From NCBI GenBank assembly GCA_030323885.1, contig CM059191.1:102286292-102350291 (forward strand): a DNA stretch of 64,000 nt, in the 5' to 3' direction. Below, in pieces: positions 13,901 to 27,200 of the stretch (its first letter is position 1; the number at the start of each line of letters is the position of its first letter). This DNA is from Branchipolynoe longqiensis. Taxonomy: Eukaryota > Annelida > Polychaeta > Phyllodocida > Polynoidae. Position numbers and translations under genes: made by a program. Under the pieces are notes generated by a model. The model did not search any database and was not told the origin of the DNA. It saw nothing but the letters and a program-made list of their open reading frames with translations.

Positions 13901-14968
13901 TGAATGCAGTCCCATGTGGTCGGGAGTTGGCTTCCGATGGGTAGTGGTCAGAGAAATGGGGGGGGGGGGGAATAAGGAAAAAGGCAGCCTAAGAGCCCAA
14001 CCACAGTCCACATTCCTCTGAGAGGGCCGGGGTAGGCTGGGTGGTTGGTGTAGTTTTACGCCCCAGTAAGACTCTAGGCCACACCAGGATGTGCACCGAC
14101 TTGTGACAGCGCACACTCATGGTGACTTTATAGTGCTGCCCCACTGGGAAATCAGGCCGCCGGCACCATGACCCGATATCCTACACAGTCACATTATCCT
14201 GACACTGTGCACGCAGTCCCTGTCCTGACCTCATAACGCCAAGCGCCGAGCAGCAACAGGTACCTATTTTATAAGTCATTGGTTTGACTCGACCAGGATC
14301 CAAACTTCAGCTCCTCCAGATTCACCGGTATGCACAATAAGTCCAGCCAAGGCCAGAGGAAGAAGTGAAGTGAGGATGGGATTAGTTAGGCAGTGGGTGG
14401 GGTTACCTGTTAGTTGTTAGTGAAAATTAGTGGTTAGTTGATAGAGGTGTCAAGTCAGCTATGGCGATGAGGTGGGGTCTGGGCGACCAACAGTGTTGAT
14501 AATATCTGCGTTCTGGTGGTAGAAGCGAGCAAGTACGTTCCAGGATGACTTGGAAATCCTGGAGAGGATAGCCAGAGTGGCCCTATTGTCGCTGAGTTGG
14601 CGGTCAGAGTCTTCCATGAAGTCACTGATGGCAGATCTGACGACAGCGCCACATGAGGCGAGTATGTGGGCCACATTGAAGATCGTAGTGCCGCAGGGAC
14701 AGCGCTGGAGGTTGGGGACACCAATCCAATGGTGGTAGCCAGTCCTGAAGCAGTTGATGGCGACTTGGGTAGAAGCAGGAAGGCCGACTGGATGGGGGAT
14801 GTTCGTTCTGACCAGGGTGTACCAGAGCAAGCTTATTCAATACCACCGCTCTTCCCCCCTCTTCCCCCCTCCCCCCCCCCCCCCAATTGCCCCACACACA
14901 GAGCATCGCACCCCACACAGAGTTCCAAACCGCACCCAACTCCTCTCCCCCTAGCCCCCCACTCACCG

Positions 14969-15001
<33 letters not shown>

Positions 15002-15259
15002 CACCCTTCATCGGTCCCTCCTCCCGTCCGCCCCACTCACCGCCCACTCCCCCTCCCCCAATCCCCTGACTCACCATCCCTCTCTCCCTCCCCCTTCCTC
15101 CCAGTTCCTCACTTTCCCCCCTCCCCCAGTCTCCCACTCCGCCCCCCCCCCCCCCCCCCCCCCCCCCTCCCCCATCTTCCCCCCTCACCCCGGGCCCTCA
15201 CTCTCCCTAATCCCCCGGTCCCTCACTCTCCCCCTCCCCCCCGTTCCCCGCTCCCCCCC

Positions 15260-15290
<31 letters not shown>

Positions 15291-18200
15291 ACACACTCAC
15301 CGCAGCCCCCGTCCAGCATCAGATCCTCGGTCTGCCTGTCGAGCCGGAAGTAGCCGAGCTGTGCGAGTCCGGTTTGTAGCCAGCCCGGCAGGTGGCAGGC
15401 CAGTCCGTCCGGGCACCGAGAGTTGGCGCCACCCCTCCAGTAGGTGCGGGTCAGTGGGAAGTACCACGGCGCAGGCACGCCGTAGTCTCCTGCAAGGTCA
15501 AGGTCAAGGTCGAGGTCAGCTCAGGTGAACAGGGTTCAAGATGGCGTGGATTCAAAATTACCTCCTGCCTTCTTAAATCTCCATAGTCCGAGGAAAACAT
15601 CAAATTAAAAAAAAACAATGATCTAGATTAAAACAATTATCTAGATTTGATTCTACATATCTAACGGAGATACTGATGCACATATTAAACATTTATCACC
15701 ACACATAAGCAAGTTGCATAGTCCATAATCTTTTTATAGGTAAATATAAAGTGAGGTTGGTCATTACATAGTCTACCTTACATTAGTTTGATGAAACTTT
15801 TATTTGAGATCGGACCCTGTCGCCGAATCGGTAGAGCGCAAGCCTCCCGTGCGGAAGGCTGGGAGTTCGACTCCCAGTCGAGTCAAACCAAAGACTTACA
15901 ACAATTGATAGTTGTTGCTTCCTATCCTGGTGCTCGGCATTAATAGGATAGGACAAGGACTGGTTAGCTCAGGTTCAGGATAATATGACTGAGTGAGATC
16001 TATCATGTCATGGTGCTGGCGGCCTGGTCTCCTATTTGGGCAGTACTATAAAGTCATCACGAGTGCACACTGTCACAAGTCAGTACCCATCCTGATATGA
16101 CTTTAGATGTTGCCAGGATGCAAAACTCTGCCAACCAACCAAACCAACACCTCTTTTATAGAATATACACCACTTTACATAGACAATATTTTATGTAGCT
16201 TAATATCGCAGTGAGTATATATATCACTGCTCATTTCCTACAGAAAAAAACCCCACTAACCAAAAGGTCTTTTCCCCACATAAGAACCATTTACCTGGGA
16301 TGACGTTGTCGATATACCACGTGAGAATGAGGTAGACTGCTGACGACAGGAGCGACATGACGATGCTGACGAGGACGTTGAAGCGGTCTTCACTCAGGAA
16401 GGACTTGGCCACATTGCTGAACTGTAGCCCGACACCTGACGACTCGAGGAAGTTGATGTACTTCCCACTCATGCCCAGCCCGGCTGTCGCGAAGAAGGAC
16501 TGCAACACAACGCAGACTCTGCTCAACCCAGTCAACAAACTGCCCGCATTTGTGTATGTCTGCAGCAGGCGCCGCCGGTATTCATGGTTCTACACATCAA
16601 GATGCTGTTTGTATTCATGTATCTGCACAGCAGGACGCCACCTGCAGTATTATATCTACAGTATTATATCTACGTTACATGTATTCATGTATCTACACAT
16701 CAGCAGGGGCCGTATGCATGGGGCGTGTTAGCGAGCCAAAACTGGTTTTGGATGGGATTTCTAGTTTAGCGGCAAAAAGTCAGTATGCACCCAGCGGTGT
16801 TACGCAAACACACCGAGTTTAAGATCGGGTAGGCTAACACCACTCCATACCAGGTTTAAGGGTGGTGTTAGGTACCGATTAGGCCCAAATCATATTTAAC
16901 AGAATAACTTACTCCAAAAGTGAAATTTGGTCAAATTAACCCCAAAATCGAACCGATATTAACGCCACCGCTACATCAGCGGCAATATTAATATTGTCAA
17001 ATGTAAAGAAAACAAATGGCCACCGATATGGTGGCGGCATTAATATCACTTCGATTTTGGGGTTAATTTGACCAATTTTATTTAACAGAATAACATACAA
17101 AAAAAGTGGAATTTGGCCAAATTAAACCAGAAATCGAAGCGATATTAATGCCACCGCCGAATTTTGGTCAAATTAAACCAATAATTGAAGTGATATTAAC
17201 GCCGCTGCCGCCACCGCCGGATCGGCGGCGATATTGTGAAATAGCGGTGCTCACCGGGAACAGGCTCAGAGGGATTTCCTAAATCTATAAATAACTTATA
17301 GGTTAGCTAACGCCACTGCACTTTGGACCCATACATACCCCATGACCCATTTCCCAACACCGGTGTTAGCTAACCCGGCACTGGCCCTTAACACCGGAGC
17401 CAATAAAAACTTGTTCATGCATACAGGCCCAGGACACCACCTGCAGTATTATATCTACAGTAGGACGTTACATGTATTCATGTATCTACACAGCAGGACA
17501 CCACCTGCAGTAATATATCTACAGTAGGACACTACATTATATTCATGTATCTACATAGCAAGACACAACCTGCAGTAATATATCTACAGTAGGACATTAC
17601 ATGTATTCCTGTATCTACACAGCAGGACACAACCTGCAGTATTATATCTACAGTGGGACACTACATGTATTCAGGACGGGTACTGACTTGTGACAGTGCA
17701 CATTCAGGGCGACTTTATAGTGCTATTTCACTGTGAAATCAGGCTGCCAGTACCATGACCTGATATCCCACTCAGTCACATTATCCCGACACCGACCTCA
17801 CCAGCTATCCTTGCCCTCTCCTATTAATGCCGAACACTAAGCTAGGAAGCGACAAGTATCAATTTTGTAAGTCATTGGTTTGACTCGACCGGTAACCAAA
17901 CTCCCGATCTGCCCTCACGGGAGGCCCGCGTTCTACCAATTCGGCCACCGCGTTTGGTATAAAGGGTGTTAGGAGGTCATCTTTAAACAGAATATGTACC
18001 TATTTTATTTATATGATTATGATAGATTCTTTCCCCCCTACATTATTATTTTTGAAAAGGCGTGACGACGAATAGACTGACCATGGAAGTCTTGATTCTG
18101 AGTGACACAGTGTGACCGCTGTTCTCCATGCTGGCTATGAACATGTAGGGCACGTAGGTCATGATCCAGAAGATTCCAGAGCACGCAGCTGCCACCTTAG

Positions 18201-21200
18201 CGTTATTGAACATCACTGACACGAAGAAGCTGCGCCAGAGGTAACAAGGTCAAATGTCAAAGGTCAATGGTCACAGGCGCGGAAAGGGGTCATCCAAAGT
18301 CTTTGAAATGTTCATGGTCAAACAAAGGTGTTCGATAAGGGGGTGGACGGTGTTGCCAACCTGGAGGTACTGAGAATCCTCAAGGTTTTGCCTTGCGGAC
18401 CCCCCCCCCCCACCCCCCCACCCCGCACCCCCACCCCAGCCCCCCTCCCGCCCCGAGAAAACTTTGTTGAAATGGCTTTAAAATGGGTTATTTGAGGGCA
18501 TTTACAATGGGTAATGGGCTGAGATGGTAATGGGCTGAGACATGGACAATCTCTAAGAAAATGTACAAACGCTTAGCAGCATTTGAGATGTGGACTTATC
18601 GAAGGATGATGAAAATATCATGGACAAAGAAGATCACCAACAAAGAAGTTCCCAGACAAATTAAAAATAAGAAACGCTTCTTTGCCACTATACAGACAAA
18701 TCAACTTATTTATTTTGGCCACATCATTCGTCAGAGTTCAATATACCGTACATTGTTGGAAGGGAAGGTGAATGGCAGCAGAGGGAGAGGAAGACCAAGA
18801 ACATCATGGTTTACAAATATTTCACAGTGGACAGGCTTGAATTATTCACAGTCTATCAGAACAGCACACCATCGGGACAAGTGGAGAACCATTGCATCCA
18901 ACCCTCGACTAGAGGACGGAAATATTGATTGATTGAATGGGCTGATATTTTAGCATATGCACAACATGATATTTACTTGTATTTAATCAATAGTTCACTG
19001 TAGTGTAGATATGAATTAGAAAAACATAAAAAATAGTAACCAAGACATTCTTTATTTCGTCATAATACATGCCTCGGCCATTAAGGTGACATTCGTGGGA
19101 TTTTGGAGTCGATCCATCACTCGTGAGGGGACCTTGCGATCAAAGTAATGGTCGCCGACCTCTGGGCGACGATTTTGGTAGGAAGGAGGTTTTTAGTGCA
19201 GTAGCTGCAACTAACTGCCTTGTGAACCAAAATGGTCACAAAGAAGCGACCACTAATGAGCACCCCTATTTTTGTGGTCGCAATGTGGTCGCCAGTTGTA
19301 GTGTGAGGAATCAGAAATCAAGATTCTTAGAAGAAAAGGTCCAAGGACTGCCTTAAATACAACCTGAAGAAATTCAATGTCAACATTGCAACCTATGAAA
19401 TAGTGGCCAAGTACAGGAATTCTTGGCATACTTCAATTCGTAAATGCATGACACAGTTTGAAACTTATCATATATATCAAACTAAATAAAAACATCAGCA
19501 GAGAAAAGATTGTCTCCTTCACCCACCAGACTCTCTGACTGCAGCTACACATACATGTCCGATGTGCAACCACACATTCCGAGCACAAATTGGACTCAGC
19601 AGTGATCGACGAGTTCACAACAAATGACGAGTTGCTGTGATCGTCGACAGCGATGGACAACCAAGAGAGAGAAGAGAGACTGGGCTATTACGAAAGGCTC
19701 TGTCAGACCTTGCCGGACTGGGGAACCGGACGAGAACCGGACACTGTCTGGTTGTGTATGGCGATGTTCGGGTACCATCCGGTAACCATCCGGCGGTGTC
19801 CGGTGGTGTCCGGCGGTGTCCGGTACAAGTTTTGAACATGCACAAAACTTCTACCGGACACCGTCGGACTGAGGTGTCCGTTGGTGTCCGGTTTGTCTGG
19901 TACATGTCCGGTACCCATCCGGTACCCATCTGTACATGTCCGGTACCCATCCGTTGGTGTCCGGTTTGTCCGTTTTGTCCGGTACATGTGAGGTACCCAT
20001 CCGTTACATGTCCGGTTCTCGTCCGGTACATGTACGGTACTTATCCGGTTGTCCGGTGGCAATTAACCCAATTTTACGCTCCATTTCGATACATTTCGAT
20101 AGATTTCTTCACCGGACAACACCGGACTAGAAAATTCTTTGTTCGGTGGTCTCCGGTGATCAGTCCGGTGAGGTGTGACAATGACTTAAGGGACCTCACC
20201 TGAAGAAGATGGCGTTGAGGCCGTAGGTGAGGAGCAGCACCCAAATCAGCAGGAAACTGGAGTAGGCGAGCAGCTTGGTCAAACTGATGGCTGCAGCAAG
20301 CAGGGTTACAGTGACCACCATCTGCAGGAACGCCACCACCCACCAGGCACACCAGTGCACCGACTGGGCCAGCCCCATCAGCTTCATCACCTGGTCACGT
20401 GGTTACAATTGCATAGTCCAATGAAAACATCAAATTTTCAAAACCAACACAATAGACTCCACCAGTTAAGCTGGAAACCACCCGACTAGACTAGTTCCAG
20501 ATTCTGCCGACAGGTGTCACTAGCTACATGAAGAGAGCAGCGGTGAAATTCTATATTTTATATTACAAGGATAAGAGCTTGAATCCTGTTGCGATATGAA
20601 TATCTGAATATAATCATGCATTTAAATAGTTTTCCAAGCATTCTTTACGGAGATATAGCATGTGAAATCATAGGCAGTCGGGTAATGTACCAGACTAGAG
20701 TAGTTCCAGATTCTGCCAACAGATGTCACTAGCTTAATTGGCGGGGTCTATTACCTAAATTTGATTCTATATATCTAACTTAGATACTGGTGCACTTATT
20801 AAACCTTTGAAGAGTTCAGGCGCAAATCCCAGTAAACACCAATCCAAAAATTGAGATAAACTTTGGAATCAAATCTTCAAAAAGTTAATTTTGTTATATT
20901 ACTACCTTTTTGTTCATCGCTTCATATCAATGTGATTATAAGAAAAGTGGAATTAGTGAGAATTAACATTATTTTCAGGTACAAATCTTTGATTTAAACT
21001 ACATTTTTGGATTGCGGGTTATAGGGATTTAGTCATAAACTCTTCATTTGTCGCCAAATAGAAAGGAATACTGAGGCTATTTAATAGAACGTGTAATGGC
21101 AGACCCCTATGGGATTCAGAGTTTTGGATTTCTTGCCAAAATTAATTTTGCATGGTTGCACTTCAAATATCTAAAAAAAATTAGCAACTTAAAATATTAC

Positions 21201-24200
21201 CTGTCACTTCAAGCTAAAGTAAGGTACATTGTAACGATGAACATAATATATTTATCGCACGAAATTTCAGAAACTCAAAACCATCGGACTATGCAACATT
21301 AATTAAAGTTGCATATTCCGATAAAAGCATCAAATTTTGGAGTTTGTTTCCCGGTCGAGTCAAACCAATGACTAACAAATTACACATGTCATTTGGTTAA
21401 CACACTTTCTTCTTCTTGAAGATTTATACTGCCTATCATGGATAAGTCTGAATAGACTTGTTTTCACCATTAGACAGTTTGTCGATAGAAAGCCCGAGCC
21501 TACACTTTTACCGACCCAAGGGATTTTTAACCTCCCACACCACATAGACATGGTATGAGAGCAATCAGCCTTTGATGATGCTGTAAGTTATACACAGCAG
21601 TGGGAATCCAAATTGGCAGAGGTGGGGGCACAGGGAATCAAACCATCAACCTTCAGATTAGGAGTCCGTCCTAGAAAAAAGTCAGACACTCTAACCGCTC
21701 TGCCAGAGAGAACACACTTAACACACAGAGGCAACAATAACTATTTGACTTGCTACACCCACCATCTGGAGGTCACGTGATGTCTTAATCTGAGGGTCAA
21801 GGGTTGGAGTCCATTATTGGGCAATATGTTTTGATGATACTTTTCACATGTATTCCCTTCAAGGAATACTGGTAATATCGGAGAGAGACATTTATACCCC
21901 CTTCCATGTCATACAAATTACTAGGATAGGGCAAAGACTGGTTTGCTCAGTTTCAGGAAAATGTGACTGAGTGGGATATGAGATTATGGTGCGGGTGACC
22001 CACAGCACTATGAAGTCACCATGAATGCGCGCTGTCACAAGTCAGTATACATCCTGATATGACCTTAGATGTTGCCAAGACATAAACCCCCAACAACTAA
22101 CCAAAACAAGTGAATTAAATTACAATAAATCTTTCCGATGCACATCAATATCGAATGTAAGCATGAAACCCGGTTAGCTCAGTCAGTAGGTTCGAGTCCC
22201 TTATTGTGTGGTATGTTTCTATGATACTTTTCACATTTATTCCTTCCAGGAATGCTGGTTATAGCAAAGAGAAACAGTCATGCCCCCTTCTGAAAACACT
22301 GCATCATGTAAAATACCCACATCACCCTAACCATAAATCAGCTTTGGCTGCTATCATCTATGTTTACTGGTTTCTTCAGCCAACCAGGTAATACACAGGT
22401 GTTGGGGACCACAGTGGATGGACGAATGAGTTAAGCGCTCGTCTACTGCTTTGGTACTTTTTTTTATTGGTCGAGTCAAACCTTAAACATTGCTACTTGT
22501 CGCTTCCTAGCCTGGCGCTCTGCATTAATAGGATAGGGCAATGACTGGTTGGCTCAGTGTCAGTAATGTGGTGTTGGCGGCCTGGTATCCCAGTGGGGCA
22601 GCACTATAAAGTCACCATGTGCATCAGAAAGATTCATTGTAATTTTGTTTACCTGTTTTGGTTGGTTGTTGGGGTTTTACCTCCTGGCAACATCTAAGGT
22701 CATATCAGGATGTATACTGACTTGTGACAGTGCGCGCTCATGGTGACTTCATAGTGCTGAGACCAGGCCACCAGCACCATAATCTCATATCCCACTCAGT
22801 CATATTATCCTGAAACTGAGCAAACCAGTCCTTGCCGTATCCTAGTAATGCCAAGCACTTGGCTAGGAAGTGACAAGTATACATTTTTCAGTCATTGGTT
22901 TGACTTGACCAATCCCACGATCTACCAAAGTGGGAGATTAGCGCTCAACTCATTCGGCCATCCTGTCTGGTCACCTGCACCTGCGCATTGCCTGGTGGGG
23001 AGAAGAAACAAGTAAACATAAACGATAACACCAGAAGCTGCATTAATGTTTTTTTATGACACAGAAGGGAGTACAAATGTTTCTCTCCGATATTGCCGGT
23101 ATTTCTAAAAGGAATACATGTGTAAAGTATCATCAAAACATTTTACCCAATAAGGGACTCAAACCCTTGACCCTCAGATGAAAAGTATGATGCTCTACCA
23201 ACTGAGATAACCTGGCTTCATGACTAACACTGACATTGAGATGCACTGAACAGACTTATTGCAATTTAACTCACCTGTGTAGTTTTATGTAATGCTCCTT
23301 TTTCAAAAATGTGTAAACAAACTAATGTCCAGAATGACCATTTGTGCGCCAAAATTAGTTGTGGATGTTTTCACTGCATAAATCCTCCAATGATAACCTT
23401 ATTTAAAAAACGATTTGCCCCAACCTATGGTGTCCTTCACAATTATCAATTACTGGATGGAGTTGCCGAATTGGGAGAGCGCAGGGCCTCACATGCGGGT
23501 GTTCGGGAGTTCAATTTCCGGTCGAGTCAAACCATTGACTTACAAAATTGATACTTGTTGCTTCCTATCCTGTGGTGTTGGCGGCCTGGTCTCCCAGTGG
23601 GGAAGCACTATAAAGTTGCCATGAATGTGTAGTCACAAGTCAGTGCACATCCTGATGTGACCTTAAATGTTGCTAGGACGTAAAACCTCAACAAGCAACC
23701 AAAATAGGTAAATGAAACTGCAATAAATCGTTCCGATGCACATCAATATCAACAGTCAGTGTGAAGCCTGGTGGCTCAGTCGGTAAAGCATCAGACTTAA
23801 AGTTGCACAGTCCAACGAAAATATCAAATTTTCAAAACCAAAACAATTACATAGATTTGATTCTACATATCTAACTTAGATACTGGTGCACTTATTAAAC
23901 ATTTGTCATCACATAGAAGGGAACAATGATGCAATGTAATAGAATCTGTTACTACAGAAGCCTATGGTGTCAGAGTTTTGGCGTGCCTGCCAATATTAAT
24001 TTGGCATGGTTGTACTTCAAATATCTCAAAAGTTAGTCATTTAAAATAAAAGTTACTTCAAACGAAAGTAAGGTAGATTATAACGATCAACCTAATATAT
24101 CTAGCTCAGAAAATGATAGAAACTCAAAACCATCGGACTATGCAACTTTAATCTGAGGGTCAAAGGTTTGAGTACCGTATTGGGCGATAAGTTTTGATGA

Positions 24201-27200
24201 TACTGTTAACACGTATCCCTTCCCGGAATGCTGGTTATATCGGTCGGTTGTTGGAGTTTTACATCATGGCAACATGGCAAAGCCATATCAGGATGGGTAC
24301 CGACTTGTGATAGTGCGCACTCATGGCGACTTTATAGTGCTACCTCATTGGGAGACCAGGCTACCAGCATCACGTTCTGATATCCCACTCAGTCACATTA
24401 TCATGACACTGAGCCAACCAGTCATTGCTCTATCATATTAATGCCGAGCACCAGGGTAGGAAGCGACAAGTATCAATTTTGTAAGTCAATGGTTTGACTC
24501 AACTGGAAATTGAACTACCATTCTCACACATGGGAGGCCCTGCGCTTTACCGATTCGGCCACAGCATCCAGTAATTGAAAATTGTGAAGTATACCATAGT
24601 TTGGGGAAAACCTTTTTTAAAAGAAGGAGGATTTATGCAGTGAAAACATCCACAACTAATTTTGGTGCACACATGGTCATTCTGGACATAAGTTTGTTTA
24701 CGCATTTTTGAACAAAGCAGCATTACATAACACTACACAGGTGAGTGAAATTGCAATAAGTCTTTTCAGTGCACCTCAATATCAGTGTTAGACATGAAGA
24801 CTGACTAGCTCAGTCAGTAGAGCATCATAAATTTAATCTGAGGGTCAAGGGTTCGAGTCCCTTATTGGGTGATATGTTTGGATGACACGTTTCACATGTA
24901 TTCCCTCTAGGAATACTGGTAATATCGTAGAGAAACATTTATACGTCCTTCTGTGTCATTAAAGAACCCCACAAAACCCTAACGATAACCCAAGTTCTGG
25001 TGTTATCATTTATGTTTACTTGTTTCTTCTCCCCAGCAGGCAATGCGCAGCTGCCGGCAACCAGACAGGATGGCCGAATGAGTTGAGTGCCCATCTCCCA
25101 CTTTGGTAGATCGTGGGATTGCTCGAGTCAAACTAATGACTGAAAAACTGGTTTCTTGAGCCAACCAGGTCATACACAGGTGTGACTGACCATACGGTAT
25201 GTCCGAATGAGTTAAGCGCTCGTCTCCTGCTTGGGTACTTTTTTTGATTGGTCGAGTCAAACCATAAAAATTGCTACTTGTTGCTTCCTAGCCTGACACT
25301 CGGCATTAATAGGATAGGGAAAGGACTGATTTGCTCAGTGTCAGTAATGTGGTGTTGGCGGCCTGGTCTCCCAGTGAGGAAGCACTATAAAGTCGCCATG
25401 AATGAGGAGTCACAAGTCAGTACACATCCTGATATGACCTTAGATGTTGCCAGGACATAAAACCCCAAGTTTTGACGATACTTTCAGATGTATTCCTTCC
25501 AGGAATGCTTCTTTTATCGGTTGTTTGTTGGGGTTTTTCGTCTGGCAATATCTAAGTTCATAGCAGGATGGGTACTTGTGACAGCGCGCACTCATGGCGA
25601 CTTTATAGTGCTAACCCACTGGGAGACCAGGCTGCCAGCACCATGACCTGATATCCCAATCAGGCAAATTATCCTGACACTGAGCCACACTCTATCCTAA
25701 TAATGCCAAGTGCTTGGCTAAGAAGCGACAAGTAGCAATTTATAAGTCATTGGTTTAACTTGACCAGGGTTCCGACCTGTGGGTTCGAGTCCCACGATCT
25801 ACCAAAACGGGTTATATCGGAGAGAAATATTCGAACCCCTTTCTGAAAACACAGTGCGTCATAAACAGATAACAAAAACCCCAATAAAACCATAACCATA
25901 ACCCAGCTCCTGGTGTTATTGTCTATGTTTACTGGTTTCTTCTACCAACCAGCCAATGGGGGCATGGGCGGGTGACCGGCCAGATGAGTTGAGCGCCCGT
26001 CTATCGTTTTGGTAGATCGTGGGATTGGTCGTGTCAAAGCAATAACTTAAAAATTGATACTTGTTGCTTCCTAGCCTAGGACTCGGCATTATTAGGATAG
26101 GATGAGGACTGGTTTGCTCAGTGTCAGGATAATGCCACTGAATGGAATAGTAGGTCAGGGTGTTGGTGGCCTGGTCTCCCAGTATGCGAGCTGTCACATC
26201 CTGATATGAACTTAGTTAGATGTTGCCAGGATGTAAAACTCCAACAACCAAGCAGCGCAGGTGGGAGGATTGTGTGGTATAAAAATAGCAGTGTGCTAAG
26301 TGCTAAAAGCAGTGAGGGAACGTGGGCTTGGATTTACGTGAAAGAAGCAGGGAACGCGAGTGCACTCGTTAACTAAGTCGTGGAACACTGTTCACATGCG
26401 TTCCCACTGCACTACACCACTGTTCCATCTTCCACGAGAAGTCCGGTTAGCTCAGTCGGTAGAGCATCAGACTTTTAATCTGAGGGTCAAGGGTTCGGGT
26501 CCCTTATTGGGCGGTACTTTTTGAAGAGTTGGTTGGACACGTGATCTTTATGGGCATTCCTTAAGGCCCTGTCACCCTACGACATTTCTCACCGGCGTGC
26601 CGGCAACGCGCAAAATATTTGCAACCCGTCGACACACGTCCAACTCTTCGGCGATTTGGGAGAAAGTTTGACGGGGTGCAGTGTGCTAGTGGCGTGTTGG
26701 TGGCGCGTTATTGGCATGCTAGTAGCGTGTCATTGGCGCGTCGGTAGCGTGCTGGTGGCGTGTTAGTGGCGCACCTGTGGCGCGCCACTGGCGTGTAGGC
26801 AGCGCGTTGGTATCGTGTTAATACCGTGTCAACGCATACACACCCACCACCAACACGTCAAGATGCGCCGGGAACACGTCCAAACCTGCCACCTGCACGC
26901 CCAGACGCACCGGCAACACGTCTAACGCGTCGAAAAACGCTGGAGCAATGCCAATATCACGCCCACTACCCGTCGATCGGACGTTACGGACGCGGCGATG
27001 GAATAGTCGCATTTTGGGGGGGAAAAAAGCCAACGTTAACCGACGTTGATCAACGTCCTGCCAGCGTTCCACCGGCGCGCCGCCAACGGGTGTCGACAAA
27101 ACGATCGGCGCGAGCCGGCGGGCGCCGACGGGAGCCGACGTGCTGGAACACACGTTGCTATCAGTCTACGAGTACCGACGCGCCGGTAATGCGCCGGTAA

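Noticed and set aside
14622..15379. Pro-rich and Gly-rich open frames
   Set aside because: Poly-C composition; open in overlapping frames on both strands.
19637..20203. 188-codon plus-strand open frame
   Set aside because: Runs through the CCGG-rich element and is open in several frames; compositional.
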